DNA of 64,000 nt, from the NCBI GenBank assembly GCA_045589495.1, contig JAZNPF010000004.1:1-64000 (forward strand). The letters run 5' to 3'. The stretch is from SIG455 sp045589495 (GTDB taxonomy: Bacteria > Bacillota > Clostridia > UMGS1810). The notes below the pieces were generated by a model that ran no database searches, was not told the DNA's origin, and worked only from the letters and a program-made list of their open reading frames with translations. The first letter of the stretch is position 1. Every line of letters begins with the position of its first letter. Shown in pieces: positions 19,677 through 29,555 of this stretch. The translations under genes and the position numbers were made by a program.

Positions 19677-22109
19677 ATGAAAAGAATTTTATCAATTTTT
19701 TGCATCGTTGCGGTTCTTATGATGAGTATGGCAACAGGAACGGTTTTTGTTTCTGCTGCAACAACCAGTACGGCAAGTGCCACGGACGTTTATGCATCAG
19801 GTAACTGGATGATAGGCGAAACAGTTTCTGCAAATTATACTTACTATGACCCCTCAGGCAAAGCAGAAACTGCAGATAGCGTTGCTATACAGTGGTATCG
19901 GTTAAAACAAGATACTAAAACTGCCACAGCAATAAGCGGGGCAACTTCTAAAGATTACACCCTTACCTCAGATGATTCCGGTTATTGGCTTTATTTTACA
20001 GTTAAAACCACTAATGCTGACGGACAGGGAACAACAGTTCGCAGCCCTATATATACAACTCCTTCAGCAAGCACAATAACCACACCGGCATTAAAACGTG
20101 CGCAAATCATCATTACTGGTGGCGCTCAGAATGTTGAACCGGGCGTAACTTTAAGAGCGAATGCCCAGACAGCATTTCCCTCTTCCGTAACTGCCTCCGA
20201 CTACACAATAACCTACCAATGGAGAGTAAGAGATACAATTGACGGAGAAAACACAAACCGTACCGGCAGCGATGCTCAGACTTATACAATTACTGAGGCT
20301 GATTACGGTAAATTTCTTGAAGTCGTAGTTACCATGAAAGATAAAAATAATGCACAAGTAGGCGATACATTCTATTCACGCGTTAAAGTAGGAACAAAAT
20401 TTGGGTTGGATACAACTGTGACTCCTAATAACCAATTAAAAAGAGATTCAAATATTGTAAACAGTTTATGGTATCAATCAAGCGAAAGTATATATACTTA
20501 TACAGGTAATATTATAATAACTGCAGATGCGGGTAAATCAGTGCGCTTCGATGGTTTCTTCGTTCATGCCTCTAACGCAGGTCCCGGTCTTACCCTTTCA
20601 TATTCAAATGATAATGCAACATGGTCTACATTGACTTATTCTCCTGAGTTTACAAAAGGACAGACTGTAAATCAGGAGTTTACATCGGCAGAGGTGCTTA
20701 CCGCGCGTTACTTTAAACTTTCATACACTCCCAAAACATCAACAAATGAGGCGGCAAATTCTTACATATACAGTTTTTATCCTTTCCTTTCCGCTGCTAA
20801 CCGCAGTGCGGACTGTGTAGATATCGACTCCATAGGCTGCAGTGCTTCTGCTGATAACAGTTCGTTGAGCATCACAAAGGTTATTTACGGCACTCCCTTA
20901 AAAACTCTTACAGACAGTATTGTAACGAGTCATGCGGATGCGGTTGTATCTGTTACAGATGCATCAGGTAATGCTATTGAAGATATTGAAAATATCCGCC
21001 TTACTACCTCTAATGCATCGGATTACCGTGTTAAAGTTGCTTACGGCGACAGATCACAGAGTTACACCATTGCAATTGCATCAGCAATCAAGACAAATGA
21101 TTTCAGTTCAATGGTTGAAGGCACGAAGTATATGAATACTGACTTGCAAGCCGGTTATATTCCCGGCTCAACAAGTTCAAATTTCTTAAAGGTCGGTACT
21201 GTTGATACTGCTCCTTACGGTATTCGTGAAACCTTAGATGACGGATCGTATGCATTAAAAGTAGTTTCAAACGGAAATGTTTCTAAAGGCAATGCAGTAT
21301 TGCAATTATGGCATGTTGGATACGGACTTAATTCAGAGAGTTCTTGTTCATTCTCCTGCAAAGTTAAGCCTGATGATAACACAGTAGTTATTTTGGGAGG
21401 AAAAGTAGGGGATACAAACGGCAAATTCATAACACCTAACCCCATTGAACTTAAAACTGATGGAATATACGTAAGCAACGGCAAAGGCGGTACAAAACGT
21501 GTTGCGGATTTTGCTCCTGATTGCTGGTATGAATTGGAAATTGTTACCGATTACAAAAATAAAACACAGAGTTTATGGATTAACGGTGTAAATTATGGTA
21601 TGAATTTACCTTATAACGCTGATGACTCCGCAAGCAAATCAGCACTTGCAATGAATGTACGTTTTGACTGTGCTGAAGGCGGAGCAAATGACATTAACTA
21701 TGTTAAAGATATTGCTTTTAACAAAGTTTGGGACAGCACTTGCAAAGTGTCGGCTGACGGCAAACCAATCGGTATGACACTCTATAAAGGCGATACTGCT
21801 GTTGATGAACTTACCGCAGGTATATATACAGCAAAAGGCAACGGCAACGTATTCAGTGATGATTACTATGCAGCAGTATATAAATATGAATATGCTAACG
21901 ATACTTCTAAAACCGTAATCGGCAGTGAACTTATCAAAGCATACCACGTTGCCGGAAGCGCTAATGCACAAATAACAGGAATTGAAGTTCCTGCAACTGC
22001 ATTTGCTAATTATGATGACAGCGGATATACAAAAACAGCGGCAGTGGTTAAACTGTTTGCGTTCAATAATATTATTATGCCTGTGGTAGATTGCAGCATA
22101 ATTGAGTAA
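19677..22109 (+). CDS. Secreted multidomain Ig/discoidin/lectin-like protein
   Basis: 810-residue exported protein with a signal peptide ending near VSAAT. The N-terminal domain (GNWMIGETVSANYTYYDPSG...) resembles the first domain of the 905-residue protein (GAPILGETVTIHYTV) and is followed by a second Ig-like domain (ITYQWRVRD). A discoidin-like segment lies at about 265-365, and a concanavalin/LamG-like segment at about 475-680 (CWYELEIVTDYKNKTQSLWING). The last 120 residues are a further beta domain. No SLH repeats and no catalytic residues were recognised. It sits between the two heparinase-like genes with AAGGAGAGAG upstream, so a binding role toward the same polymer is likely. The 56 bp before it are AT-rich without a clear promoter. 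Confidence 0.7.
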   Translation: MKRILSIFCIVAVLMMSMATGTVFVSAATTSTASATDVYASGNWMIGETVSANYTYYDPSGKAETADSVAIQWYRLKQDTKTATAISGATSKDYTLTSDDSGYWLYFTVKTTNADGQGTTVRSPIYTTPSASTITTPALKRAQIIITGGAQNVEPGVTLRANAQTAFPSSVTASDYTITYQWRVRDTIDGENTNRTGSDAQTYTITEADYGKFLEVVVTMKDKNNAQVGDTFYSRVKVGTKFGLDTTVTPNNQLKRDSNIVNSLWYQSSESIYTYTGNIIITADAGKSVRFDGFFVHASNAGPGLTLSYSNDNATWSTLTYSPEFTKGQTVNQEFTSAEVLTARYFKLSYTPKTSTNEAANSYIYSFYPFLSAANRSADCVDIDSIGCSASADNSSLSITKVIYGTPLKTLTDSIVTSHADAVVSVTDASGNAIEDIENIRLTTSNASDYRVKVAYGDRSQSYTIAIASAIKTNDFSSMVEGTKYMNTDLQAGYIPGSTSSNFLKVGTVDTAPYGIRETLDDGSYALKVVSNGNVSKGNAVLQLWHVGYGLNSESSCSFSCKVKPDDNTVVILGGKVGDTNGKFITPNPIELKTDGIYVSNGKGGTKRVADFAPDCWYELEIVTDYKNKTQSLWINGVNYGMNLPYNADDSASKSALAMNVRFDCAEGGANDINYVKDIAFNKVWDSTCKVSADGKPIGMTLYKGDTAVDELTAGIYTAKGNGNVFSDDYYAAVYKYEYANDTSKTVIGSELIKAYHVAGSANAQITGIEVPATAFANYDDSGYTKTAAVVKLFAFNNIIMPVVDCSIIE

Positions 22110-22115
22110 ACGGCT

Positions 22116-24980
22116 ATGAATGAAAACAAATATTATAAAATTTATGCAGTTATTTTAATAGTTGTATCCATAATAATTTTAGAGATAAGCAGCGTTTTCG
22201 CTGCTTTCTCTGAATTTTATGCAACCGAAACTTCAGCGGTTATTACAAACTCTGATATAGACCGTATGCTAACATGGAGCGAGCGAATTATAGGGAGAGA
22301 AACTACTGCTGAGAAAATTGAACTTGTGTCTGAATATATAGAACAAAGTAATGAGGATTTTGTTCAGGTTGTTAAAGGTGCGTTGCCTGCAAAATTATCT
22401 GTGCGTTCTGCCCTGGAAATTCAGATTTGCAGACTTGCACAGTTGTACAGGATTGAGGAGCAGGCGGAAGAAAAAGAGGCACTTGCCGAAAAGATTTATA
22501 CCGCGCTGATACTTTTTGCTCAAAATCATTCAAACATCAAGTCAATTTATGATTATGGAACTATATCATCAGAATGGTATACAGTTCAGCCTATGTATAT
22601 GGCAATTGCTTATAATTTGTTGGGTAATTATAATACTGATGAATTTGATATTCTTTACAATACCAACACCAGAACGCTTATTGAAAATTGGCTGTACGAC
22701 ACAGCACAACTTACATATAATGACTATGCCATAAGGATTCCCGGCAATCTTTCGGGTTATACTGTAAAACATATGGCAGGACTTGCAACCATATTGAATA
22801 AACCTGAAATTATGCACTGGGCAATATTTATTGCCGATAAGGCAATGGCGCAACAGTTATGGTTTGCTGACGGTATGTGGTGGGAAGGTACGGTGTCTTA
22901 CGGTAAGCAACTTTATGGCAACATTAAGGAAGCGATACCGTTAATGAGTAAATTTGTGGATCCGGAAGGGTATGAGGATGATTTGCTCGGCATTTCTCTT
23001 GACGGAAGCGATTTGTCGTCACGATGGCCGATGATTGGTTTTGCCGAACAAGCAGTAGGTAAACCTGTTAATCCCGATGGAACAATAATTGCAGTTAATG
23101 ACACACATCCAACCTATACCTCTGTGGTGGGCAAAAACTTGCCCATAAAAAACGAATATTTATCCAATGTTGAGTTTAACCATTTTGGATTATTTGCATT
23201 AAAAAGCGGCAATACACAAGACGCTCAGCAGGTCAGCCTGTTGTTTCCGTCTATTCAATCGGGTATGCCTTTTTACGGAAGTCACACTCACGGAAGTTTC
23301 CTTACAATGACTTTTTGGGCTTGCGGTCAGGAACTTTTGCCTGATGCCGGTTATCCCCATGACACCAGAAATCACAGATATATGCACATATCTCCCGTTG
23401 CTCATAACGGTGCTTGGATATATGATAGTTCAGCAAAAAACTATACTGCTTACGCCAATAAATTTGCACGTCCTAAATTATTGCGGTATGATGATGGTTC
23501 TTCAAATGGCGGTAATATTCAACTTATAGAGGCAAAGCAACTTATGGACTCTACATTGAATATTGAAGATAACCGCCGATTACTTATGCTGATTAAAACT
23601 TCTGAAAATACCAGTTATGTTTTTGATTTGCAAACTTTGAAAGGCGGAACAGTTCACGAAAATTTTCTTCGTGGCAGTGAAGACGAAAGTATAACTGTTG
23701 AAATAAATGATGAAATAGAGGCTGTTGCCACTGCTGAAGATTTGTGCGTCTATTTGAACAATAACGGAAAATCAGGATTGATGGCTGACAAAGCAGGTTT
23801 GCAGTCCTATGATAATTTTACAGACGCTTCTGTTTATTCAGGTGAAAACGGCATTAGATTTTCCTTTGTGGGCGACAAAAGCGGTTCTAAAATCAATGTT
23901 TTTTCAAAAGGCAATGCAAACAGTGAACTGTATTTTTCAACCATGCCTTCGCTAAGGCGAACAGGCGGAAATGCAAGTTTACGTGATAATTATCCCACAA
24001 AGCATTTTTACCAACGCAGAGAAGTTGATGATGAAATCACAAAATATGCTACAGTATATGAGGGGATCTCGTCATCATTATCAGCCAAGGTACAAGCAGT
24101 TGATTGGTACGAAACCGACAATGCCGTATTTGCAATTGTGGATTTAGGTGAATATGAAGATATTATTTGCATATCCGATAATGACGAATTAAAACAATAT
24201 GACGGTATAAACTTTTTTACTGAAATTGCCCATATACGCAGGAATAAATCCGATAAGAAAATTCAAAACGGCTATATTTACGGCGAGGGTGCTATATATA
24301 CAGACGAGGGTGTTATGCGTTGTGATGAAGGCTTTTCTGCCAATGTAAACTCGGTTAAAAGAAGTTTGTATGGAGAAAATTCTGTTGTGGTTTCAGAAAA
24401 AATCCCCGATGATTTAACCGGCAGATGGGGAACTTTCTCTTTTGCCGATGGATCGGGACTTTCACATAAAATAACTAAAACTGACGGTGAAACTGTTTAT
24501 ATTCACAACGATGCGGGATTTGAATTTTCGCAGAATAAAAGCTGTTTTACAAGTTATCCTGCTTATGAAAAAACAGCAAGCAAAGATTTGCTGATAATTG
24601 ACACATTGTATTCTAAAGTTTCTCCACGCATCATTGACGGGGAGGTAAACTTCAGTGTGGAACGTACATTTTACGGCACGCCGACTCAAGGTGTAGTCTG
24701 TTATGAGGAAAACGGCGGAATTGTAAATTCTGTTAAAAGCGACACATCATATAATATGCAAGTTTTGACAAATGAAGAAAATTATATTTTGTATGTTGCA
24801 ATTTTTTACGGAGTAACGGATAATGAATATAAGTTGTATGATGTTAAAATTGCAAAAGGCAGTGAACCTTTAAAGTTCACACTCAGCAATAATGCACCAT
24901 ATATGAAGGTTAAGTGTATGCTATGGAATGATGCACTTTCTCCGCTATGTAAAGAAATGGTGTTAAAATCAAAGCATTGA
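22116..24980 (+). CDS. Secreted heparinase II/III-like polysaccharide lyase (copy 2)
   Basis: 954-residue protein with a hydrophobic N-terminal segment (about 8-30: IYAVILIVVSIIILEISSVF) that is a signal peptide or anchor. Core motifs parallel copy 1: ADGMWWEGTVSYGKQLYGN, HTHGSF (H390; copy 1 has HTHGDF), CGQELLPDAGYPHD, AHNGAWIYD, and LKGGTVHENFLRG. An extra C-terminal beta domain of about 80 residues is absent from copy 1. The start follows the preceding stop by 6 nt with little ribosome binding site, which suggests translational coupling. Two diverged copies in one operon may cut different linkages or sulfation patterns of one polymer. Confidence 0.77.
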   Translation: MNENKYYKIYAVILIVVSIIILEISSVFAAFSEFYATETSAVITNSDIDRMLTWSERIIGRETTAEKIELVSEYIEQSNEDFVQVVKGALPAKLSVRSALEIQICRLAQLYRIEEQAEEKEALAEKIYTALILFAQNHSNIKSIYDYGTISSEWYTVQPMYMAIAYNLLGNYNTDEFDILYNTNTRTLIENWLYDTAQLTYNDYAIRIPGNLSGYTVKHMAGLATILNKPEIMHWAIFIADKAMAQQLWFADGMWWEGTVSYGKQLYGNIKEAIPLMSKFVDPEGYEDDLLGISLDGSDLSSRWPMIGFAEQAVGKPVNPDGTIIAVNDTHPTYTSVVGKNLPIKNEYLSNVEFNHFGLFALKSGNTQDAQQVSLLFPSIQSGMPFYGSHTHGSFLTMTFWACGQELLPDAGYPHDTRNHRYMHISPVAHNGAWIYDSSAKNYTAYANKFARPKLLRYDDGSSNGGNIQLIEAKQLMDSTLNIEDNRRLLMLIKTSENTSYVFDLQTLKGGTVHENFLRGSEDESITVEINDEIEAVATAEDLCVYLNNNGKSGLMADKAGLQSYDNFTDASVYSGENGIRFSFVGDKSGSKINVFSKGNANSELYFSTMPSLRRTGGNASLRDNYPTKHFYQRREVDDEITKYATVYEGISSSLSAKVQAVDWYETDNAVFAIVDLGEYEDIICISDNDELKQYDGINFFTEIAHIRRNKSDKKIQNGYIYGEGAIYTDEGVMRCDEGFSANVNSVKRSLYGENSVVVSEKIPDDLTGRWGTFSFADGSGLSHKITKTDGETVYIHNDAGFEFSQNKSCFTSYPAYEKTASKDLLIIDTLYSKVSPRIIDGEVNFSVERTFYGTPTQGVVCYEENGGIVNSVKSDTSYNMQVLTNEENYILYVAIFYGVTDNEYKLYDVKIAKGSEPLKFTLSNNAPYMKVKCMLWNDALSPLCKEMVLKSKH

Positions 24981-25018
24981 TTGTTTTTTAAGAAAATTTA
25001 ATGTATAGAGGAATTATA

Positions 25019-26014
25019 ATGAAATTAATTTTTTTGTGTGATTCCGTAGAGGATTTTTATCACGTTTATGAAAAAAGAACTGTCGAAAAAATCTCCGGAA
25101 ATTCCAATGAAAAGTGTTACAGCAAAAGCGACGTTTTAAAAAACCCCGATGTTTTCAAAGATACAGAATATCTTTTTTCCACATGGGGGATGCCCGAGTT
25201 CAGTGAATACGAAATAAGAACATATTTTCCAAATCTTAAATGTGTCTTTTACGCAGCAGGTTCTGTTCAGGAGTTTGCACGCCCCTTTTTAAAATGCGGT
25301 GTTAAGGTGTTCAGTGCTTGGGCGGCAAATGCCGTTCCTGTGGCTGAGTACACGGTGGCGCAGATAATCCTTGCAAATAAAGGTTTTTATGCTACTTCTT
25401 TTTTGTCAAAAAACAAAAAGCATAAAATTTCAAAAGACCTTTCAGGAAAATATCGTGGTAATTACGGGGCAAAAGTGGGAATAGTCGGAGCAGGTATGAT
25501 TGGTAAGTTAGTTATACAGATGCTTAAAGCATACAACCTTGAAGTTGTTACCTATGACCCATTTTTACCTGATGATATTGCAAAAAAACTCGGAGTGGCA
25601 AAAGTTTCTCTGAAGGAATTGTTTTCCACATGCAACGTTATTTCAAACCATCTTGCCAATAACGAGCAAACTAAAAATATTTTTGACTATGAACTTTTTT
25701 CATCCATGCTCCCTTATTCAACTTTTATAAATACAGGCAGAGGTGCACAGGTGATTGAGGACGATTTGATAAAATGCCTTGAGAATCGTAGCGACATTAC
25801 TGCGGTTTTAGATGTTACTATGCCTGAACCACCTGCAGACGACAGTAAATTTTTTACACTTGATAATTGCATCCTTACTCCTCATATTGCAGGTTCGTGG
25901 GGAGATGAGGTGCATCGTATGGCTGAATATATGGTTGAAGAATTTAAGTGCTTTAAAGATGAAAAGAGTTGCAAGTACGAAGTTACAAGTCAAATGCTGA
26001 AAACTATGGCATAA
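25019..26014 (+). CDS. D-isomer-specific 2-hydroxyacid dehydrogenase
   Basis: 331-residue NAD(P)-dependent dehydrogenase of the D-2-hydroxyacid family. The Rossmann signature VGIVGAGMIGK is central, and the catalytic triad is visible: Arg in NTGRGAQV, Glu in MPEPP, His in LTPHIAGS. It interconverts a 2-keto acid and a 2-hydroxy acid. The N-terminal 100 residues are divergent and give no substrate clue. The start is ATG 25019, with AGAGGA at 25007-25012 as its ribosome binding site; ATG 25001 lacks one. It lies 38 nt after the lyase gene, so it may process a keto acid released from uronates. Confidence 0.85.
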   Translation: MKLIFLCDSVEDFYHVYEKRTVEKISGNSNEKCYSKSDVLKNPDVFKDTEYLFSTWGMPEFSEYEIRTYFPNLKCVFYAAGSVQEFARPFLKCGVKVFSAWAANAVPVAEYTVAQIILANKGFYATSFLSKNKKHKISKDLSGKYRGNYGAKVGIVGAGMIGKLVIQMLKAYNLEVVTYDPFLPDDIAKKLGVAKVSLKELFSTCNVISNHLANNEQTKNIFDYELFSSMLPYSTFINTGRGAQVIEDDLIKCLENRSDITAVLDVTMPEPPADDSKFFTLDNCILTPHIAGSWGDEVHRMAEYMVEEFKCFKDEKSCKYEVTSQMLKTMA

Positions 26015-26051
26015 AAACATTTCATATTAAGCAGATTTTTGAGGTGATAAC

Positions 26052-28292
26052 TTGAGTAAAGTCGGGAATATAATGAAAAAACTTATGTCGCATATAAAAA
26101 AGCCAAATAAAAATTTTAAAAAAAGCATTTCTTTTATTTGGCTTATTTCGTATCTTGTTATATTTTTTCTGCCGTTTATCTCGAGTATGATTGTGCATTT
26201 TGAAGCGATTGATATTCTTTCCGAGCAAAGCACGCAGATAGCGGAACAGGTCATTAATTTAGAACAGCGCGAGATAGAACAGTTATATGATGTTTGTAAC
26301 AGAACATATGTATCTATTTTGGAAAATCCAATTGTTATAAGTGCAATGGGAATGAGTATTCCCGAAGATTTTTCTACTGTTGTTGCGTATGAACTCAAAA
26401 ATGATTTGTCAAGGATGATTTTGGATCAAAACTATATTTTTAGTGATGTTTGGTTGATATTTAATCATATTGATTTCGCAGTAAGTACTCAACGTGCTGA
26501 ATCATTATCAAACTTTTTTGCAGCAGAAAATGATGGTCTGAAAAAGGTTGTGGAGCCTTCGATTGTACGTGATGATTATAAAGGAAGTTTATTGAAAATA
26601 AAAAATGGTTTTGCTTACTTCCGAACTATAGGATATTCTGCAAATGGCGGCAAACCTATAAATATTGTATTGACAATCAGTGAAAGCAAACTCAGGGAAA
26701 GATACCGCCAAATTGTGCCACAAGAAGCCGGCATTATGATTTTATGCAATTCGGAAAATGAACTTATTTTTTCCAGTGTTGACATAGGTGATAATTTTAT
26801 TGAACAAATAAGTGGCGTTACCGAAAGCACGGAGAAGATACGTATAGACGGAGAAAAGTATATCGTTTCGTCAAGCACTCTGTATAATGTCAAATATGTT
26901 TATCTGTTGCATGAAAAAATAATGACACAACCTTTGAAAGTGTTGAAAATGAATATTGTAATTACTGCGATTTTTTCGATTTTTGTGGGATTGATTACAA
27001 TTTCATTTATGGTGAAAATGAATATTAAGCCTGTAAATGATATTATGCATATGCTTGGATCAAATTCGTATGAACAAAATGAATATGATATTATCAAGCA
27101 CAGAATAAATATGCAAAACAAAGAAAAAAGCAATCTGAGCAGTAAAATAGATTCGTTCAAACCACTTGCTATTAATAATCTTATTCATAGTCTTGTTGTT
27201 TATGGAGACATGGACAGATATATTATGAATCATCTTGAAATTCGCCTTGACCGCCGTTATTTTATACTTTCGGAAATGGATATTGCTAATATGGGCATTT
27301 TCTCTGAGGATTCAGATGAAGAACTTATGGAAAATAACCAACGTTTGATGGTTGTTGCAATTACGAATATATTTACTGAACTTTTAGAACCATTCGGGAA
27401 TGTATACTGCGGATTACTTCAGGATAGAATTGTTATGATTATTAATACTGATAATAAAAAAACCAATGACATTTGTGAAGTTATGAGTCATGGTTGTAAT
27501 CTTATTAAGCACCATTTCAAAATTACTTCTCGTGTGTCTTTGAGCGAAGAGGTTTTATCCATTGAAGAACTTCCCAGCGTATATCGTTTGATCCGGGAAC
27601 AGATAGAAGATATGCAGATTTTAGATGTTTATGGTGCTCAAATATGTAATAGCAACGAATTGAAACATAATGAAACTTTGAGAAATGACAAGAAGAATGT
27701 TTTTATAAATTATATTTTTGATGCTGACCCGCAAAATGCTGTTTCTGTTTTAAGAGATGTATTAAACCTTAATATCCCCAAAGAAACATTAAAATATTTT
27801 ATTGCAGATATGTTTGCTGACGCCATTAAGGAATTGTCAAGAAAATCCAACTGTGAAATATCTGGTTTTGAAATTATAAATAAAATTATGGAAGCACAAC
27901 GAATTCAATCTATAGAAAATAAACTTGAAGAGTATACTGAAAAATTGTGCAAAATGTCGTGCGTGACAAGCGATGGGGTTGAAGCAAAGGTTCATGAACT
28001 TATAAACAACGATTACACCAATCCGGAACTCAATATTACTGTAATCGCCTCCAATTTTCAGATTACTCCTGCATATTTATCTTATAAATTTCGTGAGAAG
28101 TATCATATAAATATTCTGGATTATATTGGAAAGTTGCGTATCGAGCATGCAAAACGACTATTGCTGGAAACAGACGGTACAATAGAGGAAATATATCAGC
28201 AATGCGGATATGTAAGCCGCGCTACATTTTTGCGTCAATTTAAAAAGTATACAGAACTCAATCCAGGTAAATTCAGACAATTGTATTCGTGA
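26052..28292 (+). CDS. Membrane-bound AraC-family regulator (YesS-like)
   Basis: 746-residue regulator with a TTG start placed by GAGGTG at 26041-26046. Two membrane helices (about 21-45 and 299-321) enclose an extracellular sensor region of about 250 residues. A cytoplasmic linker of about 300 residues leads to a C-terminal AraC-type DNA-binding domain (about 640-746; IASNFQITPAYLSYKFREKY, then EIYQQCGYVSRATFLRQFK). The architecture matches B. subtilis YesS-type proteins that sense extracellular oligosaccharides and switch on polysaccharide-use operons. It is probably the local activator of the 5291-24980 operon. The coding sense is the same as its targets, which begin 21 kb upstream. Confidence 0.85.
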   Translation: MSKVGNIMKKLMSHIKKPNKNFKKSISFIWLISYLVIFFLPFISSMIVHFEAIDILSEQSTQIAEQVINLEQREIEQLYDVCNRTYVSILENPIVISAMGMSIPEDFSTVVAYELKNDLSRMILDQNYIFSDVWLIFNHIDFAVSTQRAESLSNFFAAENDGLKKVVEPSIVRDDYKGSLLKIKNGFAYFRTIGYSANGGKPINIVLTISESKLRERYRQIVPQEAGIMILCNSENELIFSSVDIGDNFIEQISGVTESTEKIRIDGEKYIVSSSTLYNVKYVYLLHEKIMTQPLKVLKMNIVITAIFSIFVGLITISFMVKMNIKPVNDIMHMLGSNSYEQNEYDIIKHRINMQNKEKSNLSSKIDSFKPLAINNLIHSLVVYGDMDRYIMNHLEIRLDRRYFILSEMDIANMGIFSEDSDEELMENNQRLMVVAITNIFTELLEPFGNVYCGLLQDRIVMIINTDNKKTNDICEVMSHGCNLIKHHFKITSRVSLSEEVLSIEELPSVYRLIREQIEDMQILDVYGAQICNSNELKHNETLRNDKKNVFINYIFDADPQNAVSVLRDVLNLNIPKETLKYFIADMFADAIKELSRKSNCEISGFEIINKIMEAQRIQSIENKLEEYTEKLCKMSCVTSDGVEAKVHELINNDYTNPELNITVIASNFQITPAYLSYKFREKYHINILDYIGKLRIEHAKRLLLETDGTIEEIYQQCGYVSRATFLRQFKKYTELNPGKFRQLYS

Positions 28293-28338
28293 TGGGTGTT
28301 CTTAAATTTATCAAATTATTTGAATGGAGTGAAAATAT

Positions 28339-29547
28339 ATGGAACGCTATAATTATTTAGTAATAGCGGCAAGCAATAGTACACAGGAAAGTAAGGATAA
28401 AGCAGATTTTGTGTGTACCGGTAAGCACGATGAAGTAATTATACAAAAAGCAATTGACCGATGTGTGGAAGAGGATAAAAACATTTATTTGATTAACGGA
28501 AAATATTGCATAGACGGATTTTATGATTTTTCGGATAACGGTCCACGAACTGCATTGTGTTTTCCCAATTGCAACCGCGAAATATGTTTTATAGGTCAAA
28601 ACAACCCAGCAAGAAAGAACGATGGAGTTAAGTTTTATGTTTCTGCCGATGCACTTGGGGAAATTGAGGAAGAAACAGATGTTATAAGAACAACTTGGAC
28701 AAATCAAGGACTAGGAAGCGGTTCGGCTCTTAGGATGGAAAATTTCAGAATATCTTTATCACATAATCAAAAGGAGATTCGCTGTATAGATTTAAGGCGT
28801 TGCGACAGACCTGAATTGAAAAATATAGGATTAAATGCTTATGCAGATATGAATGCCGGATTGGGGAATCCGCCTCCGGTCGCAACGATGGGATGCATTG
28901 GTCTTACTATGACAGACGGCAGTAATCAATTTTACAGCAATTATACAAATGTGGGTGCAAGTGGCTTTTACGAAGGAATTCAGGTAAGTGGCGAGCATGT
29001 TGTTATGATAAATTGTTCTGCCATAATGAATTATTATGGTTATACATTCGGAAATTATGAAATAAAATGCGGTGCAAATCATCCTATAACAATGATAAAC
29101 TGTATGGACGAGAGAAATGTAAATCTTCCACTGTTTAATGGTTGCGGTGATTCTGATGGTAATGGCAACAGATTGCAGGGAAATCAAGAAGTTACAATGA
29201 TAAGTTTTAATATCGAGCACATTGCGAAACAGACTCCCGGTAAAGTTCATGGACATCGTATGAAAGAGGTTTATCCCGGTACATGGAAGGGAAATATTGA
29301 TTTTACTATACAACCGGCATGGTGTCATCTTAATACGGAAGATTTTCAACTTTGGGAAAACGACGGCTCCGGTACAGGTTTTAGAACGAGAAATAATTGT
29401 CATAAAATCATTTGCAACAGCGAGGAAAGGCTTAGTTATTATCCAACCTACGGACAGCAGATTTTTGATACTGATTTAAACAAAATGCTTATATGTATAG
29501 ACCCAGAAAATAAAAAATGGGTAGATTTCAATGGCACTGAAATTTAA
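28339..29547 (+). CDS. Cytoplasmic right-handed beta-helix protein A
   Basis: 402-residue protein with no signal peptide. The N-terminus (YLVIAASNSTQESKDKADFV) resembles starts of pectate-lyase-like beta-helix proteins. Asn/Gly-rich short strands (GLTMTDGSN, GASGFYEGIQVSGEHVVMINC) continue to about residue 260. The C-terminus (FDTDLNKMLICIDPENKKW) resembles the cap found at the end of phage tail-fibre proteins. A glycoside hydrolase or lyase role inside the cell is plausible, but no catalytic residues can be named. It is a clear paralogue of the 37157-38365 product, with a nearly identical 134-bp 3' segment. GGAGTG precedes the start. Confidence 0.7.
   Translation: MERYNYLVIAASNSTQESKDKADFVCTGKHDEVIIQKAIDRCVEEDKNIYLINGKYCIDGFYDFSDNGPRTALCFPNCNREICFIGQNNPARKNDGVKFYVSADALGEIEEETDVIRTTWTNQGLGSGSALRMENFRISLSHNQKEIRCIDLRRCDRPELKNIGLNAYADMNAGLGNPPPVATMGCIGLTMTDGSNQFYSNYTNVGASGFYEGIQVSGEHVVMINCSAIMNYYGYTFGNYEIKCGANHPITMINCMDERNVNLPLFNGCGDSDGNGNRLQGNQEVTMISFNIEHIAKQTPGKVHGHRMKEVYPGTWKGNIDFTIQPAWCHLNTEDFQLWENDGSGTGFRTRNNCHKIICNSEERLSYYPTYGQQIFDTDLNKMLICIDPENKKWVDFNGTEI
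29389..29522 (+). repeat. Near-identical tract in beta-helix gene A
   Basis: 134 bp matching 38207-38340 with one difference (C29444 against T38262, Pro to Leu). The sequence immediately on both sides is diverged between the two genes. Confidence 0.9.
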
Positions 29548-29555
29548 AAGATATA

